From Flavobacteriaceae bacterium UBA6268 (lineage in GTDB: Bacteria; Bacteroidota; Bacteroidia; Flavobacteriales; Flavobacteriaceae), in assembly GCA_002440705.1 (NCBI GenBank), contig DJVA01000065.1, forward strand, positions 1 through 64,000: DNA of 64,000 bases, written 5' to 3'. The notes under the pieces are model-generated. The model saw only the letters and a list, made by a program, of their open reading frames with translations. It ran no database searches and was not told where the DNA came from. The position numbers were made by a program, and so were the translations under genes. Shown piece after piece: positions 8,933 to 17,079 of the stretch (positions are counted from its first letter, which is position 1; the number at the start of each line of letters is the position of its first letter).

Positions 8933-9568
8933 TTAATTTTCCATTCCCGGAAATCCTAACATTTGTCCCATTCCAACGGTAAAAAGCCAATTACCGTAAA
9001 GAAGGTGTTCGAAGTTGACTAGCATGCCCGATTTCAATCGGAGATAGCTTAGTGCAAAGAGCAGTCCCCCAAAAAAAGTAATGACCATCACCAAGGCATT
9101 CCTGAAAAAGAGGTGCGCCAAAGAAAATAAGATGGCATTTACAAAGATTAGGAGGGTTTTACTTTGGAACAAATTGCCATACCGCCTGAAAAAAAAGGTG
9201 CGGTACAAAATGCCTTGCGGCAACACCGAAAACATACTGTACACCAAGAGTATGAAAAGAAACATTCTTGGCTTATGAAAAGGAACAAAAAACAAATGTT
9301 GCGGAGCGAACCACCATACATAGCCTACTGTTAGCAATACAATGATTGGAAAAATAAAGGCAACCCTTTTCCAAAAGGGTTTCCAAGAAACGCGCACTTC
9401 CCAGCGCAAAGGAGTTTTTTCGACCCGCCACAACACCCAAAGAATGTAGCCAAAACCCAGAATTCCGATGGTTAATTTAAGCCAAATGGGATACCCCAAA
9501 GGAAGGCTCGCTGGGAAAAGGATAAAAAGCAGGAATAATTCGATGGTCCGGTAGCGCGTCCCTTTCAT
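8933..9568 (-). CDS. CPBP-like intramembrane protein with degenerate catalytic motif
   Basis: This is a 211-residue membrane protein with about six hydrophobic segments, resembling the CPBP (CAAX protease and bacteriocin-processing) family. Active members carry an EExxxR motif, then two downstream motifs with histidine. Here the matching place reads LPQGILYRTFFFRR, so the arginine remains but both glutamates are replaced by Q-G. The later FSLAHLFFRN and NFEHLLYGN motifs keep their histidines. It may therefore be proteolytically inactive. It directly abuts the Lrp-type regulator upstream (stop and start adjacent at 9568/9569), and lpdA follows 68 bases downstream. Confidence 0.65.
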   Translation of the reverse strand: MKGTRYRTIELFLLFILFPASLPLGYPIWLKLTIGILGFGYILWVLWRVEKTPLRWEVRVSWKPFWKRVAFIFPIIVLLTVGYVWWFAPQHLFFVPFHKPRMFLFILLVYSMFSVLPQGILYRTFFFRRYGNLFQSKTLLIFVNAILFSLAHLFFRNALVMVITFFGGLLFALSYLRLKSGMLVNFEHLLYGNWLFTVGMGQMLGFPGMEN

Positions 9569-10027
9569 TTAAACGGATATAGCGGTGGTGTTTTTCACTT
9601 CATTGATAACAAACGAACTCTGTGTGCTGCCGATGTGTTGGAGCGTCGTGAGTTTTGTGACCATAAAGTTACGGAAATGTTCCATATCCTTCACTACCAC
9701 TTTCAATAGATAATCGTATTCCCCACTTACATGAAAACACTCCAGAATTTCTTCCAGTTGGGTGATTTCATTTTCAAACTTTGTTAAATATTCCTTGGCG
9801 TGCTGCACCAACTTTATTTGGCAGAAAACCATCAAACCCAAATCCACGTGTCCCTTATTAATCAGCGCTACATAGCTTTTGATGACTCCTTCGCGTTCCA
9901 ATTTGCGGATACGCTCGTAGATAGCCGTAACCGACAGGTTTAGTTTCAAGGAAAGTTCTTTATTGGTCTGTTTGCTATCGCTTTGCAGCAACTCCAGCAA
10001 TTTTTTATCTATATGGTCGAGCTTCAT
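9569..10027 (-). CDS. Lrp/AsnC family transcriptional regulator
   Basis: This 152-residue regulator has the standard two-part layout. An N-terminal winged helix-turn-helix covers about residues 4-60 (DHIDKKLLELLQSDSKQTNK, then LSVTAIYERIRKLEREGVI). A C-terminal RAM/ACT-like amino-acid-sensing domain follows (FHVSGEYDYLLKVVVKD is the typical G-x-x-D-Y strand). It is divergent from a methionine gamma-lyase-type gene across a 158-base AT-rich gap that holds a 15-bp palindrome of Lrp-operator type. In Pseudomonas a related regulator activates methionine gamma-lyase in response to the amino acid. A similar job is a reasonable inference here, together with autoregulation. Confidence 0.88.
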   Translation of the reverse strand: MKLDHIDKKLLELLQSDSKQTNKELSLKLNLSVTAIYERIRKLEREGVIKSYVALINKGHVDLGLMVFCQIKLVQHAKEYLTKFENEITQLEEILECFHVSGEYDYLLKVVVKDMEHFRNFMVTKLTTLQHIGSTQSSFVINEVKNTTAISV

Positions 10028-10100
10028 GCGGAAAAATTTTCAGCAAGGTATTCAAAAAAACTTTACAATCTATTATATTATCTACATATATAATTATTTT

Positions 10101-10115
10101 TAGATATAACATCTA
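10101..10115. promoter_or_regulatory. candidate Lrp/AsnC operator
   Basis: TAGAT-ATAAC-ATCTA is a perfect 5-bp inverted repeat spaced by 5, giving the 15-bp size typical of Lrp/AsnC sites. It lies between the regulator and the PLP enzyme gene, 16 bases upstream of the -33 element of the latter. That places it where an activator or an autoregulator could bind. A weaker half-match (AGA-ctata-TCT) lies at 10141-10151, inside the promoter. Confidence 0.5.
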
Positions 10116-10131
10116 TATTTTTAATTATATA

Positions 10132-10162
10132 TTGACAAATAGACTATATCTGTATAATTTTG
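10132..10162 (+). promoter_or_regulatory. Bacteroidota-type promoter for the PLP lyase gene
   Basis: A -33 TTG (10132-10134), a 20-base spacer and a -7 element TAATTTTG (10155-10162) match the Bacteroidota consensus TTG-N19-21-TAnnTTTG. Transcription would start near 10168, leaving a leader of under 20 bases before the ATG at 10186. Confidence 0.65.
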
Positions 10163-10185
10163 TAATATATAATTAATCATAAGCT

Positions 10186-11400
10186 ATGTCTTTTAAGCCA
10201 GCCAATCGCATTCAGGATTTACAGTATTTCGGAGAATTTGGGGGTGTCAACCCTTCCATTTCCGACTCATCCACCTATACCTTTCTTTCAGCAAAGACTA
10301 TGTTCGATACGTTTGAGGGCAATGTGGAAGGATGCTATCTTTACTCCCGTCACAGTTCACCATCCAACTTATACCTCGGTGAAGCCTTGGCGGCCATGGA
10401 AGGTACCGAAACAGCCCATGTGGCAGCCACCGGGATGGGTGCCATTACCCCTACCTTGTTGCAGTTATGCCATGCGGGCGACCACATTGTGGCGAGCAGG
10501 ACGATTTATGGAGGTACGTATGCATTTCTGAAAAATTTCGCCCCGAAATTCGGAATCACTTCCTCGTTTGTAGATATTACCAATCCAACAGCTATTTCAG
10601 AAGCCATAAAACCGAATACCAAAATTATTTATTGCGAAAGCGTGAGTAACCCGTTGTTGGAAATTGCCAACCTACCAGAACTTTCACAGATTGCCAAATC
10701 GAATGGGTTGAAATTGTTGGTGGACAATACCTTTTCCCCATTGTCCATTTCACCAGCGGCCTTAGGCGCGGACATCGTATTACATAGCTTGACCAAATTC
10801 ATCAATGGCAGCAGTGATACCATGGGAGGTGTAACTTGTGGAAGTAGGGAACTCATTAACGACCTAAAGAATGTGAATGATGGTGCCAGTATGTTGTTGG
10901 GCCCTTCGATGGATAGCCTACGTGCAGCATCCATCCTCAAAAACCTACGCACGTTACATATCCGAATAAAGCAGCATAGCAAAAACGCCCTCTATTTGGC
11001 CGAAAAATTTGAAGCCGATGGACTAAAAACCGTCTATCCCGGATTGCCCTCACATCCTGGTCACCAAACCTTTAGAAATATGATGAATGAAGAATATGGT
11101 TTCGGGGGAATGCTCACCATAGACGTTGGATCATTAAATAAGGCCAATGAATTGATGGAACTGATGCAGCAGCGCAATTTAGGTTACTTGGCCGTAAGCC
11201 TTGGTTTTTACAAAACCTTGTTTAGTGCACCGGGCACTTCCACTTCTTCGGAAATTCCCGAGGAAGAACAAAAGGCCATGGGGCTTTCCGATGGGTTGAT
11301 TCGCTTTTCCATAGGATTGGAGAACGACATTGAGCGTACCTACCAAATGATGCAGCAGTGTATGATTGAAATAGGAATTTTGAAAGCGATTATTGCTTAG
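10186..11400 (+). CDS. Cys/Met metabolism PLP-dependent enzyme, probably methionine gamma-lyase
   Basis: This is a 404-residue PLP enzyme of the cystathionine gamma-synthase/gamma-lyase family. The order of motifs fits: YSRHSSPS near residue 53, a YGGTY phosphate/aromatic motif near 108, VDNTFSP, and the PLP lysine in LHSLTKFINGSSD (K204). Family members cleave or exchange the gamma-substituent of methionine, cystathionine or homoserine esters. The exact substrate cannot be read from the sequence. The divergent Lrp-type regulator favours methionine gamma-lyase, which releases methanethiol, 2-oxobutyrate and ammonia. Its stop codon region overlaps the convergent repeat-protein gene by 11 bases. 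Confidence 0.8.
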   Translation: MSFKPANRIQDLQYFGEFGGVNPSISDSSTYTFLSAKTMFDTFEGNVEGCYLYSRHSSPSNLYLGEALAAMEGTETAHVAATGMGAITPTLLQLCHAGDHIVASRTIYGGTYAFLKNFAPKFGITSSFVDITNPTAISEAIKPNTKIIYCESVSNPLLEIANLPELSQIAKSNGLKLLVDNTFSPLSISPAALGADIVLHSLTKFINGSSDTMGGVTCGSRELINDLKNVNDGASMLLGPSMDSLRAASILKNLRTLHIRIKQHSKNALYLAEKFEADGLKTVYPGLPSHPGHQTFRNMMNEEYGFGGMLTIDVGSLNKANELMELMQQRNLGYLAVSLGFYKTLFSAPGTSTSSEIPEEEQKAMGLSDGLIRFSIGLENDIERTYQMMQQCMIEIGILKAIIA

Positions 11401-13927
11401 TTTTTTTAAGGTTTTCAATTTCATTTTTAAGCACTTCAATTTGTTTTTGTTGCTCCTGCATTCCTTTGATGAGCACTGGAATTAATTCCTGGTAACTCAT
11501 AGACTTGTATTCTGAAGGCGTTAACATTCGTGCTCCCGTATCGGGATTTATATCTACATCTTCTGAAATTACAATTTCCGGGATGATCGTTTCTACTTCT
11601 TGGGCAATCAAACCCAGGCGAGTTTTTAAGGGATCTGCGATATCCTTATTATAGCGAAAACTAACTGGATTTAATTGCAAAATTTCGTCTAATCCATACT
11701 TCAATTGTTGGATATTGTTTTTTGTTCTTCGATCTGAAAATACAGTAAACGTATTAGCAACCACTTCATCCCAATGCTCGGTTGCATTGTTGTTACCAAG
11801 ATCAAACAAAGTACTGCTTCCTGCATAAGGCACAATATCGCCATCAAGGCCAAGATTAAAAGCTCCTAAGTCGGCTATTTCCATTGTATTGACTCCAATA
11901 ATGGCATTGGTATTTACCACTTGTAAATCGTATGCGGGAGTTCCCGTACCAATACCCACCCTATCCAAACCAGCATCCACAAATAGCATGTTGGCATCAT
12001 TATCACTTTCCACCCGGAAATTGCGGTCCAAGCCTTGTTCATTGAAAACAAACTGGGAATTGGCATCCAGGTCAACTGCTGTCAACCCATCCTCCAAAAC
12101 CTGTAAACGACCGTCATTGGTATCATTTGCCAATACAATAACATCGGTTGTCCCAAAATTAATGTATTGATCCCCATGGATACGCACAAGATCATTGTCA
12201 AACTCCCCATAAATCAGAGGGTAGGAAGAAAAAGAATTTTCAATGTAAAGACGGTTATCACTAGTCTCGTTAGTACCCGCCTGATATCCAATAAAGACAG
12301 ATCCGGAAAGGCTTCTCGAGGAAGCTGAATACCCAACATTACTTCCAACCATGACGTTTTGGTTTCCAATAACATTATATCCGGCAATTCGACCCAAAAA
12401 CACATTGTCACTTCCAGTAGTATTATGATAGCTAGCCTGATAGCCCATGACTGTATTCCCTACTCCAGTAGTATTGGAAACGGAAGCCTGAGTGCCAAGT
12501 ACTGCATTTGCAAAACCCGTTGATGTATTACTTAGCGCCTGCATCCCCACGCCCACATTTTGATTTCCAGTGGCGAGCCTCAATGCTTGGTGCCCAATAG
12601 CCGTACTGTAACTGCTACTCGAACTTTGCGTAAGTGTTTGATAGCCAATTGAGGTGTTTCCGATTCCAGAGGTATTGGAGGTTAGGCTTTCATAGCCCAT
12701 AGCTGTGTTATAGCTCCCTGTCGTGGTACTCTGCAGACTTGCATACCCAAAGCCTATATTCCGATTGTCTGAAGCATCATCATTCATCCCCGCATTGATC
12801 CCAATAAAAATGGAAGACCCTGAAGCATCCGATTTTCCATCACTAAGATCGTCAATCTTTTCTGCCCCAGTTGCATTTTGGTCCACCCACGACATCGTTC
12901 CAGAACCGTTAGTCTGCAGTACTTGATTCAGAGTTCCATCGGTGGTAGGAAGGGAGTATTGATTGTTGATATTCAACGTCCCATTGATACGGAGTAAATC
13001 TGTATCGAATTCGCCGTAAATTAAAGGTGAAGTCGTAGCTGTTGGAGAGCTGTCAATAATCAGCAAATTGCTTCCAGTAAAATTGGACCCTGCATTATCC
13101 CCAATAAAGACACTACGGGTGCCGTTGTAGCCATAACCCGAACCTCGGCCTATGGCAATATTATAGGATCCAGAAGTAAGTTGACTCATCGCAGCGTAGC
13201 CAATCGCGATATTTTGATGTCCCGAAATATTATCGTACAATGCGCTCCATCCAAAAACTGAATTATTAGTGCCAGAAATGTTGCTTAGCATGGCACGGCT
13301 TCCTAAAACCGTATTGTTGTAACCCGTTGTAGTTTGCAACATGGCCGCATAACCCACCGCCGTATTCCAGCTTCCAGCACAATCCTGCAAGGCACTCGCA
13401 CCGATTGCCACATTATTGAATCCAGTTAAATTATTTAAAAGTGCACTACTCCCCAAGGCAACATTATGTGCTCCACTAGTCGTACTTTTCATAGCACTGT
13501 TGCCCATCCCTACATTATGGTTGTTTGTGCTATTATTCAATCCTGCATCAACCCCTAAAAAAACCGAAGAGCCAAGGACATCCGACTTCCCATCACTGAG
13601 ATCGTCCAATTTTTCGATGGTTCCAGAACTTCCCACAATGGTTACCCAAGTAGCGCTACTATTGTTCCAATAATAAAACCCTTTTGCAACCGAGCCATCA
13701 CCAGTAGCAAATACCATCATCCCATCCTGATTGGCCCCGGGGTTCACTGCCGGAAATTCATCAATTTTTGGAATCAGGATTCCATCATTACTTGCTGGTG
13801 CTGCAACGTTGGACGATTGTACGTCCAACTGGGCATTGGGGGTTACGGTACCAATGCCCACCTGTGAGCGGGCAAAAAAAGGAATGAGTAATAAAACTGT
13901 TGCGAACGAAAGGGTATATTTTTTCAC
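11390..13927 (-). CDS. secreted fibre-like repeat protein, YadA-head-like repeats, peptidase S74 C-terminus
   Basis: This is an 845-residue exported protein. A signal peptide (about residues 1-21, ending near RSQ) precedes the short VGIGT motif shared with the other repeat proteins here. Two blocks of about 17-residue repeats follow, with the pattern N-T-A-x-G-x-x-A-L (for example NTAVGYAAML), resembling the Hep_Hag/YadA head beta-roll repeat. A linker and a peptidase S74 auto-chaperone domain complete it. S74 shows the Ser-Lys dyad in SDRRTKNNI and the RLGLIAQEV strand. A coiled coil ends the chain. S74 domains fold as trimers and cleave themselves off, so a trimeric fibre is the likely mature form. 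No T9SS tail is present. The 3' end overlaps the PLP lyase gene by 11 bases. Confidence 0.75.
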   Translation of the reverse strand: MKKYTLSFATVLLLIPFFARSQVGIGTVTPNAQLDVQSSNVAAPASNDGILIPKIDEFPAVNPGANQDGMMVFATGDGSVAKGFYYWNNSSATWVTIVGSSGTIEKLDDLSDGKSDVLGSSVFLGVDAGLNNSTNNHNVGMGNSAMKSTTSGAHNVALGSSALLNNLTGFNNVAIGASALQDCAGSWNTAVGYAAMLQTTTGYNNTVLGSRAMLSNISGTNNSVFGWSALYDNISGHQNIAIGYAAMSQLTSGSYNIAIGRGSGYGYNGTRSVFIGDNAGSNFTGSNLLIIDSSPTATTSPLIYGEFDTDLLRINGTLNINNQYSLPTTDGTLNQVLQTNGSGTMSWVDQNATGAEKIDDLSDGKSDASGSSIFIGINAGMNDDASDNRNIGFGYASLQSTTTGSYNTAMGYESLTSNTSGIGNTSIGYQTLTQSSSSSYSTAIGHQALRLATGNQNVGVGMQALSNTSTGFANAVLGTQASVSNTTGVGNTVMGYQASYHNTTGSDNVFLGRIAGYNVIGNQNVMVGSNVGYSASSRSLSGSVFIGYQAGTNETSDNRLYIENSFSSYPLIYGEFDNDLVRIHGDQYINFGTTDVIVLANDTNDGRLQVLEDGLTAVDLDANSQFVFNEQGLDRNFRVESDNDANMLFVDAGLDRVGIGTGTPAYDLQVVNTNAIIGVNTMEIADLGAFNLGLDGDIVPYAGSSTLFDLGNNNATEHWDEVVANTFTVFSDRRTKNNIQQLKYGLDEILQLNPVSFRYNKDIADPLKTRLGLIAQEVETIIPEIVISEDVDINPDTGARMLTPSEYKSMSYQELIPVLIKGMQEQQKQIEVLKNEIENLKKTKQ
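12240..13540. repeat. coding tandem repeats, about 51 bp period (two blocks)
   Basis: Within the gene at 11390-13927 the region encodes successive 17-residue units of the NTA-x-G-x-x-AL type. They form two blocks separated by a unique stretch around 12750-13080 that repeats a LSDGKSD phrase also found before the first block. The units are diverged at the DNA level. Boundaries are approximate. Confidence 0.7.
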
Positions 13928-13999
13928 GGCTAGTTATTTTTTAAAAAGCTTGGATGGCAGCTTTCAGAAACAGAACTTATATTAAAACTAGCTTAAAAC

Positions 14000-14015
14000 C
14001 CTTACCTACGTAAGG
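14000..14015. repeat. short inverted repeat CCTTAC-ctac-GTAAGG
   Basis: A perfect 6-bp inverted repeat lies in the 167-base gap between the repeat-protein gene (starting at 13927) and the LytTR regulator gene (ending at 14095). It lies 73 bases upstream of the repeat-protein start, so it could be an operator; no T-run suggests a terminator. No other feature is evident in this gap. Confidence 0.35.
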
Positions 14016-14094
14016 AGCAATTAGTCGCTAACGGGTTGGAGCAGTAGTTAACGTAATTCCTTATGCAATTAACAAACTATTGATTGATAGCACA

Positions 14095-14844
14095 TTAAGA
14101 GCCAAATTTTCGCAATAAAGCATCTTTTCGGCTTCGACTCACGCTAAGGCTTTTTCCATCATCCATCACAACATATCCACCATCGCCCCTAACGTACTGG
14201 GAAATTTTTTGGGTATTGATTAGGTGGGAATGGTGGATCCTCAAAAACTGTTGCAATGGTAACAGCGCTTCAATTTCCTTAAGGGTTCTGCTCACCAAAT
14301 GTGAAGTCCCTCCCAAAAGATGCACCCGCGTATAATTACTGTCCGAAATACAGTACATGATATCTTTAATGGAGACAAATTGCAGGCCAGCTTGCGTAGG
14401 TAACGCCATTCGTTCATCAGAAAGACTTCCCTGCTTCATCATGGAAAAAAGCAGTTCCATTTGTTCAGGGTACCTACTGGGTTCTTTTTTACCACGAACC
14501 TTTTCCATGGCTTTCAGCAAATCACTTTTGTCGATGGGTTTCAATAAATAATCAAGGGCACTGGTTTTAAAAGCCTGGACGGCAAATTCGTCGTAGGCTG
14601 TGGCAAATATCAAATCAAAGCGAATGGGTTCCAATTGTTTTACAAGTTGAAAACCATTCATTTCGGGCATTTCAATATCCAGGAACACCAAGTCCACCTT
14701 ATTTTTTTGAAGATAGGAAAGCGCACTTTTTGAAGAACGGAAAACGGCTTCAACCGTAGCATCGTTCACATAAGTTTCCAGCTGCCATTGCAAGGTGTCA
14801 ATACAATGTTGCTCATCATCTATAATGACAATTCGGGTGTTCAT
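14095..14844 (-). CDS. LytTR family response regulator
   Basis: This two-domain response regulator has about 249 residues with the start chosen here. The receiver domain begins RIVIIDDEQ, has the phospho-acceptor aspartate in FLDIEMPEMNG and the conserved lysine in DYLLKPID. The C-terminal LytTR DNA-binding domain (about the last 100 residues) has ISDSNYTRVHL and FLRIHHSHLIN. I chose the ATG at 14844 because it overlaps the kinase stop in the common ATGA arrangement. An in-frame ATG at 14853 is possible. It is translationally coupled to the sensor kinase upstream and lies inside the cluster of repeat-fibre genes, which makes those genes candidate targets (inference). Confidence 0.88.
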   Translation of the reverse strand: MNTRIVIIDDEQHCIDTLQWQLETYVNDATVEAVFRSSKSALSYLQKNKVDLVFLDIEMPEMNGFQLVKQLEPIRFDLIFATAYDEFAVQAFKTSALDYLLKPIDKSDLLKAMEKVRGKKEPSRYPEQMELLFSMMKQGSLSDERMALPTQAGLQFVSIKDIMYCISDSNYTRVHLLGGTSHLVSRTLKEIEALLPLQQFLRIHHSHLINTQKISQYVRGDGGYVVMDDGKSLSVSRSRKDALLRKFGS

Positions 14845-16862
14845 AGGTTCCATACAATTTGCACTTTGGTTCCCGTTGGAATCCCTTTCGAGTCCTTCAT
14901 ATCGATAATTTGAACTTCATTGGCTTCTTCTTGCTGCAACCCACTGTAATACAACCGTTGTTGACTGATACTCATGCCGTAGGATTTTCGATTGGAAGCA
15001 CTTTTACTCCGTAATTGAAGCGCAGCATCCCTGCCAATCCCATTATCCTCGATTTCACAAACCAATTTTCTGGGATTTTCCATGAAAATGCGCAACGTCA
15101 ATTTGCCCAACCCTTCTTTTTTGTGCATCAAACCGTGCCAAATGCTATTTTCCACGTAAGGCTGGAAAATCATGGGCGGCACTTCCACATAATCGGTTTC
15201 CACATCGCTAGCGATGGTGCACTCGTACTCGAACTCATTATTAAAACGCAATTTCTCCATGTCGATGTATAGCTGAAGGGTTTCCAATTCCTGCTCCAAC
15301 GAAATCTTTTGAGCGCGGGAATTGTTCAACACCTGACGTATCAATTTACTGAATTTGGAGAGATATTCCGAAGCTTTTTCCTTATTGTTCTTTACGATAA
15401 AGCCATTGATGGAATTGAGGCAATTAAATAGAAAGTGGGGATTCATCTGGGCCCTCAAGGCCTGGAGTTCAGAATCGGCCAATTTCTTATTGAATTCCTG
15501 CTTCATGGCTTCCTTCAACAAGGCCTCTGCTTTACGCTTTGCCCTTTGACGTGACCATAGCAAAAACAACACGGCAAGCGCCAAAAGGGTTATGATCAAA
15601 AAAGTCCATTGCAATTGCTTGCTTTTTCTTAGGCTTGTTTGGCTTAGCTCCTGTTGTTTATTTAGTTGTTGGATTTCCCTATTCTTCTTTTCGGTTTCGT
15701 ATTCTAGCGACAACTTTTCGATTTCCCTGCGTGAACTAGCACTGTTTAGAGAATCCAGGATTTCGGTCCGCTTCCTGAAATAATCCAATGCCTTTTCAAA
15801 ATCCTTTTTTTTCAAACTGATGTTGTACAGTAAATTGTAATTGTACTTTGCCAAATAAAGGTCCTCGTATTTTTGGGATAGCGTGATCGATTTCTGTATG
15901 AATTCCTCGGCTTTTGGGATACGGTTCTGTGCAAATAAAATTTCGGCATAAGTACTGTAGGAGTACATTAATTCTGGTTCCCAGGAGAGGGAATCTCCCA
16001 AACGAATGGATTCCTTAACAGATTCTTCGGCCTCCGCCAAACGATTCATTAAGAAAAGCGTGTATGCCTTATTGTTGTAAGAGGAGATCAATTTGGTATA
16101 CCGCCGGCTTTGCTGCAACAAATCAATGGCTTTGTTCAAAGACTCCAGGGACTCTTCATAATCACCTTCACCATCTGAGACGATACTTAAATTGAGGTAA
16201 TATGCCCCGAGGTTTCCATCGAATTCCTGTCGCTTTAATTTTAATTGGATGACCCTTTCATAAAATTCCCGGGCTTTGGGATAATCTTCCAGATAGAGGT
16301 AAGCCCTTCCCAATCCAGCACATGCGTGAATGACCCCCTTTTCAAAGTTTGCTTGCTCGGCGTAACGCAATGATTTTAAATGGAAATCGATGGCCAATTT
16401 GGGGTTGGAGGAATCGTCTTCAATTTTCCCCAAAATGTTGAATATTTCCGCCTTGAGCAATAAAGAATCCTTGTGAATCCCTATTCCATCCAAGGCCCTA
16501 TAAGCTTCCTGCTCGGCCTTATCAAATTGTGACAGCATTCTGAAGTACCTGCTTTTGGAAATAAGAAAGGGAAGGTAAAGCTCGGGGAGTGAATTCGTAA
16601 TTTTTCCGTTAAGTTCATCAAAAAGTGTAGTAGCTTTTTGAGGATTGGAGCTGGTATAATAATCGAATAACTCCATTTGAACCTTCAGCAGAGAATCTGG
16701 ATCCTTCACTTGTTCCAGAGCCATTTCCAGTTGGTCCAAACGGTTTTGTGCCAATAGCTGGCAAGAAGCTAATAACCAAAGAAAGCAAGTCCAGGCTAAA
16801 AATTTGAACCGATAAAAAAACTTAGGCTGAAAAGACATGAAGGCACTTCTTTTGAAATTCAT
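14841..16862 (-). CDS. TPR-containing LytS-type sensor histidine kinase
   Basis: This is a 673-residue sensor kinase. A signal peptide or first helix (about residues 1-39) is followed by a periplasmic array of tetratricopeptide repeats (about residues 40-390, for example the GLGRAYLYLEDYPKAREFY unit). A coiled-coil stretch and a single membrane helix near 420-440 precede the His_kinase/LytS domain, with the phospho-histidine in NPHFLFNCLNS near residue 475. A HATPase domain with IEDNGIGRD completes it. It phosphorylates the LytTR regulator encoded by the overlapping next gene. The signal sensed is unknown; TPRs imply a protein or peptide partner. An alternative start lies eight codons in (16838). 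Confidence 0.85.
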   Translation of the reverse strand: MNFKRSAFMSFQPKFFYRFKFLAWTCFLWLLASCQLLAQNRLDQLEMALEQVKDPDSLLKVQMELFDYYTSSNPQKATTLFDELNGKITNSLPELYLPFLISKSRYFRMLSQFDKAEQEAYRALDGIGIHKDSLLLKAEIFNILGKIEDDSSNPKLAIDFHLKSLRYAEQANFEKGVIHACAGLGRAYLYLEDYPKAREFYERVIQLKLKRQEFDGNLGAYYLNLSIVSDGEGDYEESLESLNKAIDLLQQSRRYTKLISSYNNKAYTLFLMNRLAEAEESVKESIRLGDSLSWEPELMYSYSTYAEILFAQNRIPKAEEFIQKSITLSQKYEDLYLAKYNYNLLYNISLKKKDFEKALDYFRKRTEILDSLNSASSRREIEKLSLEYETEKKNREIQQLNKQQELSQTSLRKSKQLQWTFLIITLLALAVLFLLWSRQRAKRKAEALLKEAMKQEFNKKLADSELQALRAQMNPHFLFNCLNSINGFIVKNNKEKASEYLSKFSKLIRQVLNNSRAQKISLEQELETLQLYIDMEKLRFNNEFEYECTIASDVETDYVEVPPMIFQPYVENSIWHGLMHKKEGLGKLTLRIFMENPRKLVCEIEDNGIGRDAALQLRSKSASNRKSYGMSISQQRLYYSGLQQEEANEVQIIDMKDSKGIPTGTKVQIVWNL

Positions 16863-17079
16863 TTTCCATGAAAAACTGCATACAATATCCCCAATTTTTA
16901 TAATATCTCCATCACTAATGTATAACTTACTTGTTTGGCAAGATGGTTCACGTATTTTATAGGGCCTTTAACATGCTTGTGGTATTCTCGGTAGATTTAT
17001 GATGAACGAGCAGCAATAGTGGAAATTCCAAAAATACCGCTTCCAATCAAAAAAGTAAAGAATCCTAGGCTTGAATTGG

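Noticed and set aside
8292..8936. Open frame of 214 codons on the plus strand
   Set aside because: It is the antisense shadow of lpdA and has no family character; lpdA motifs are clear on the other strand.
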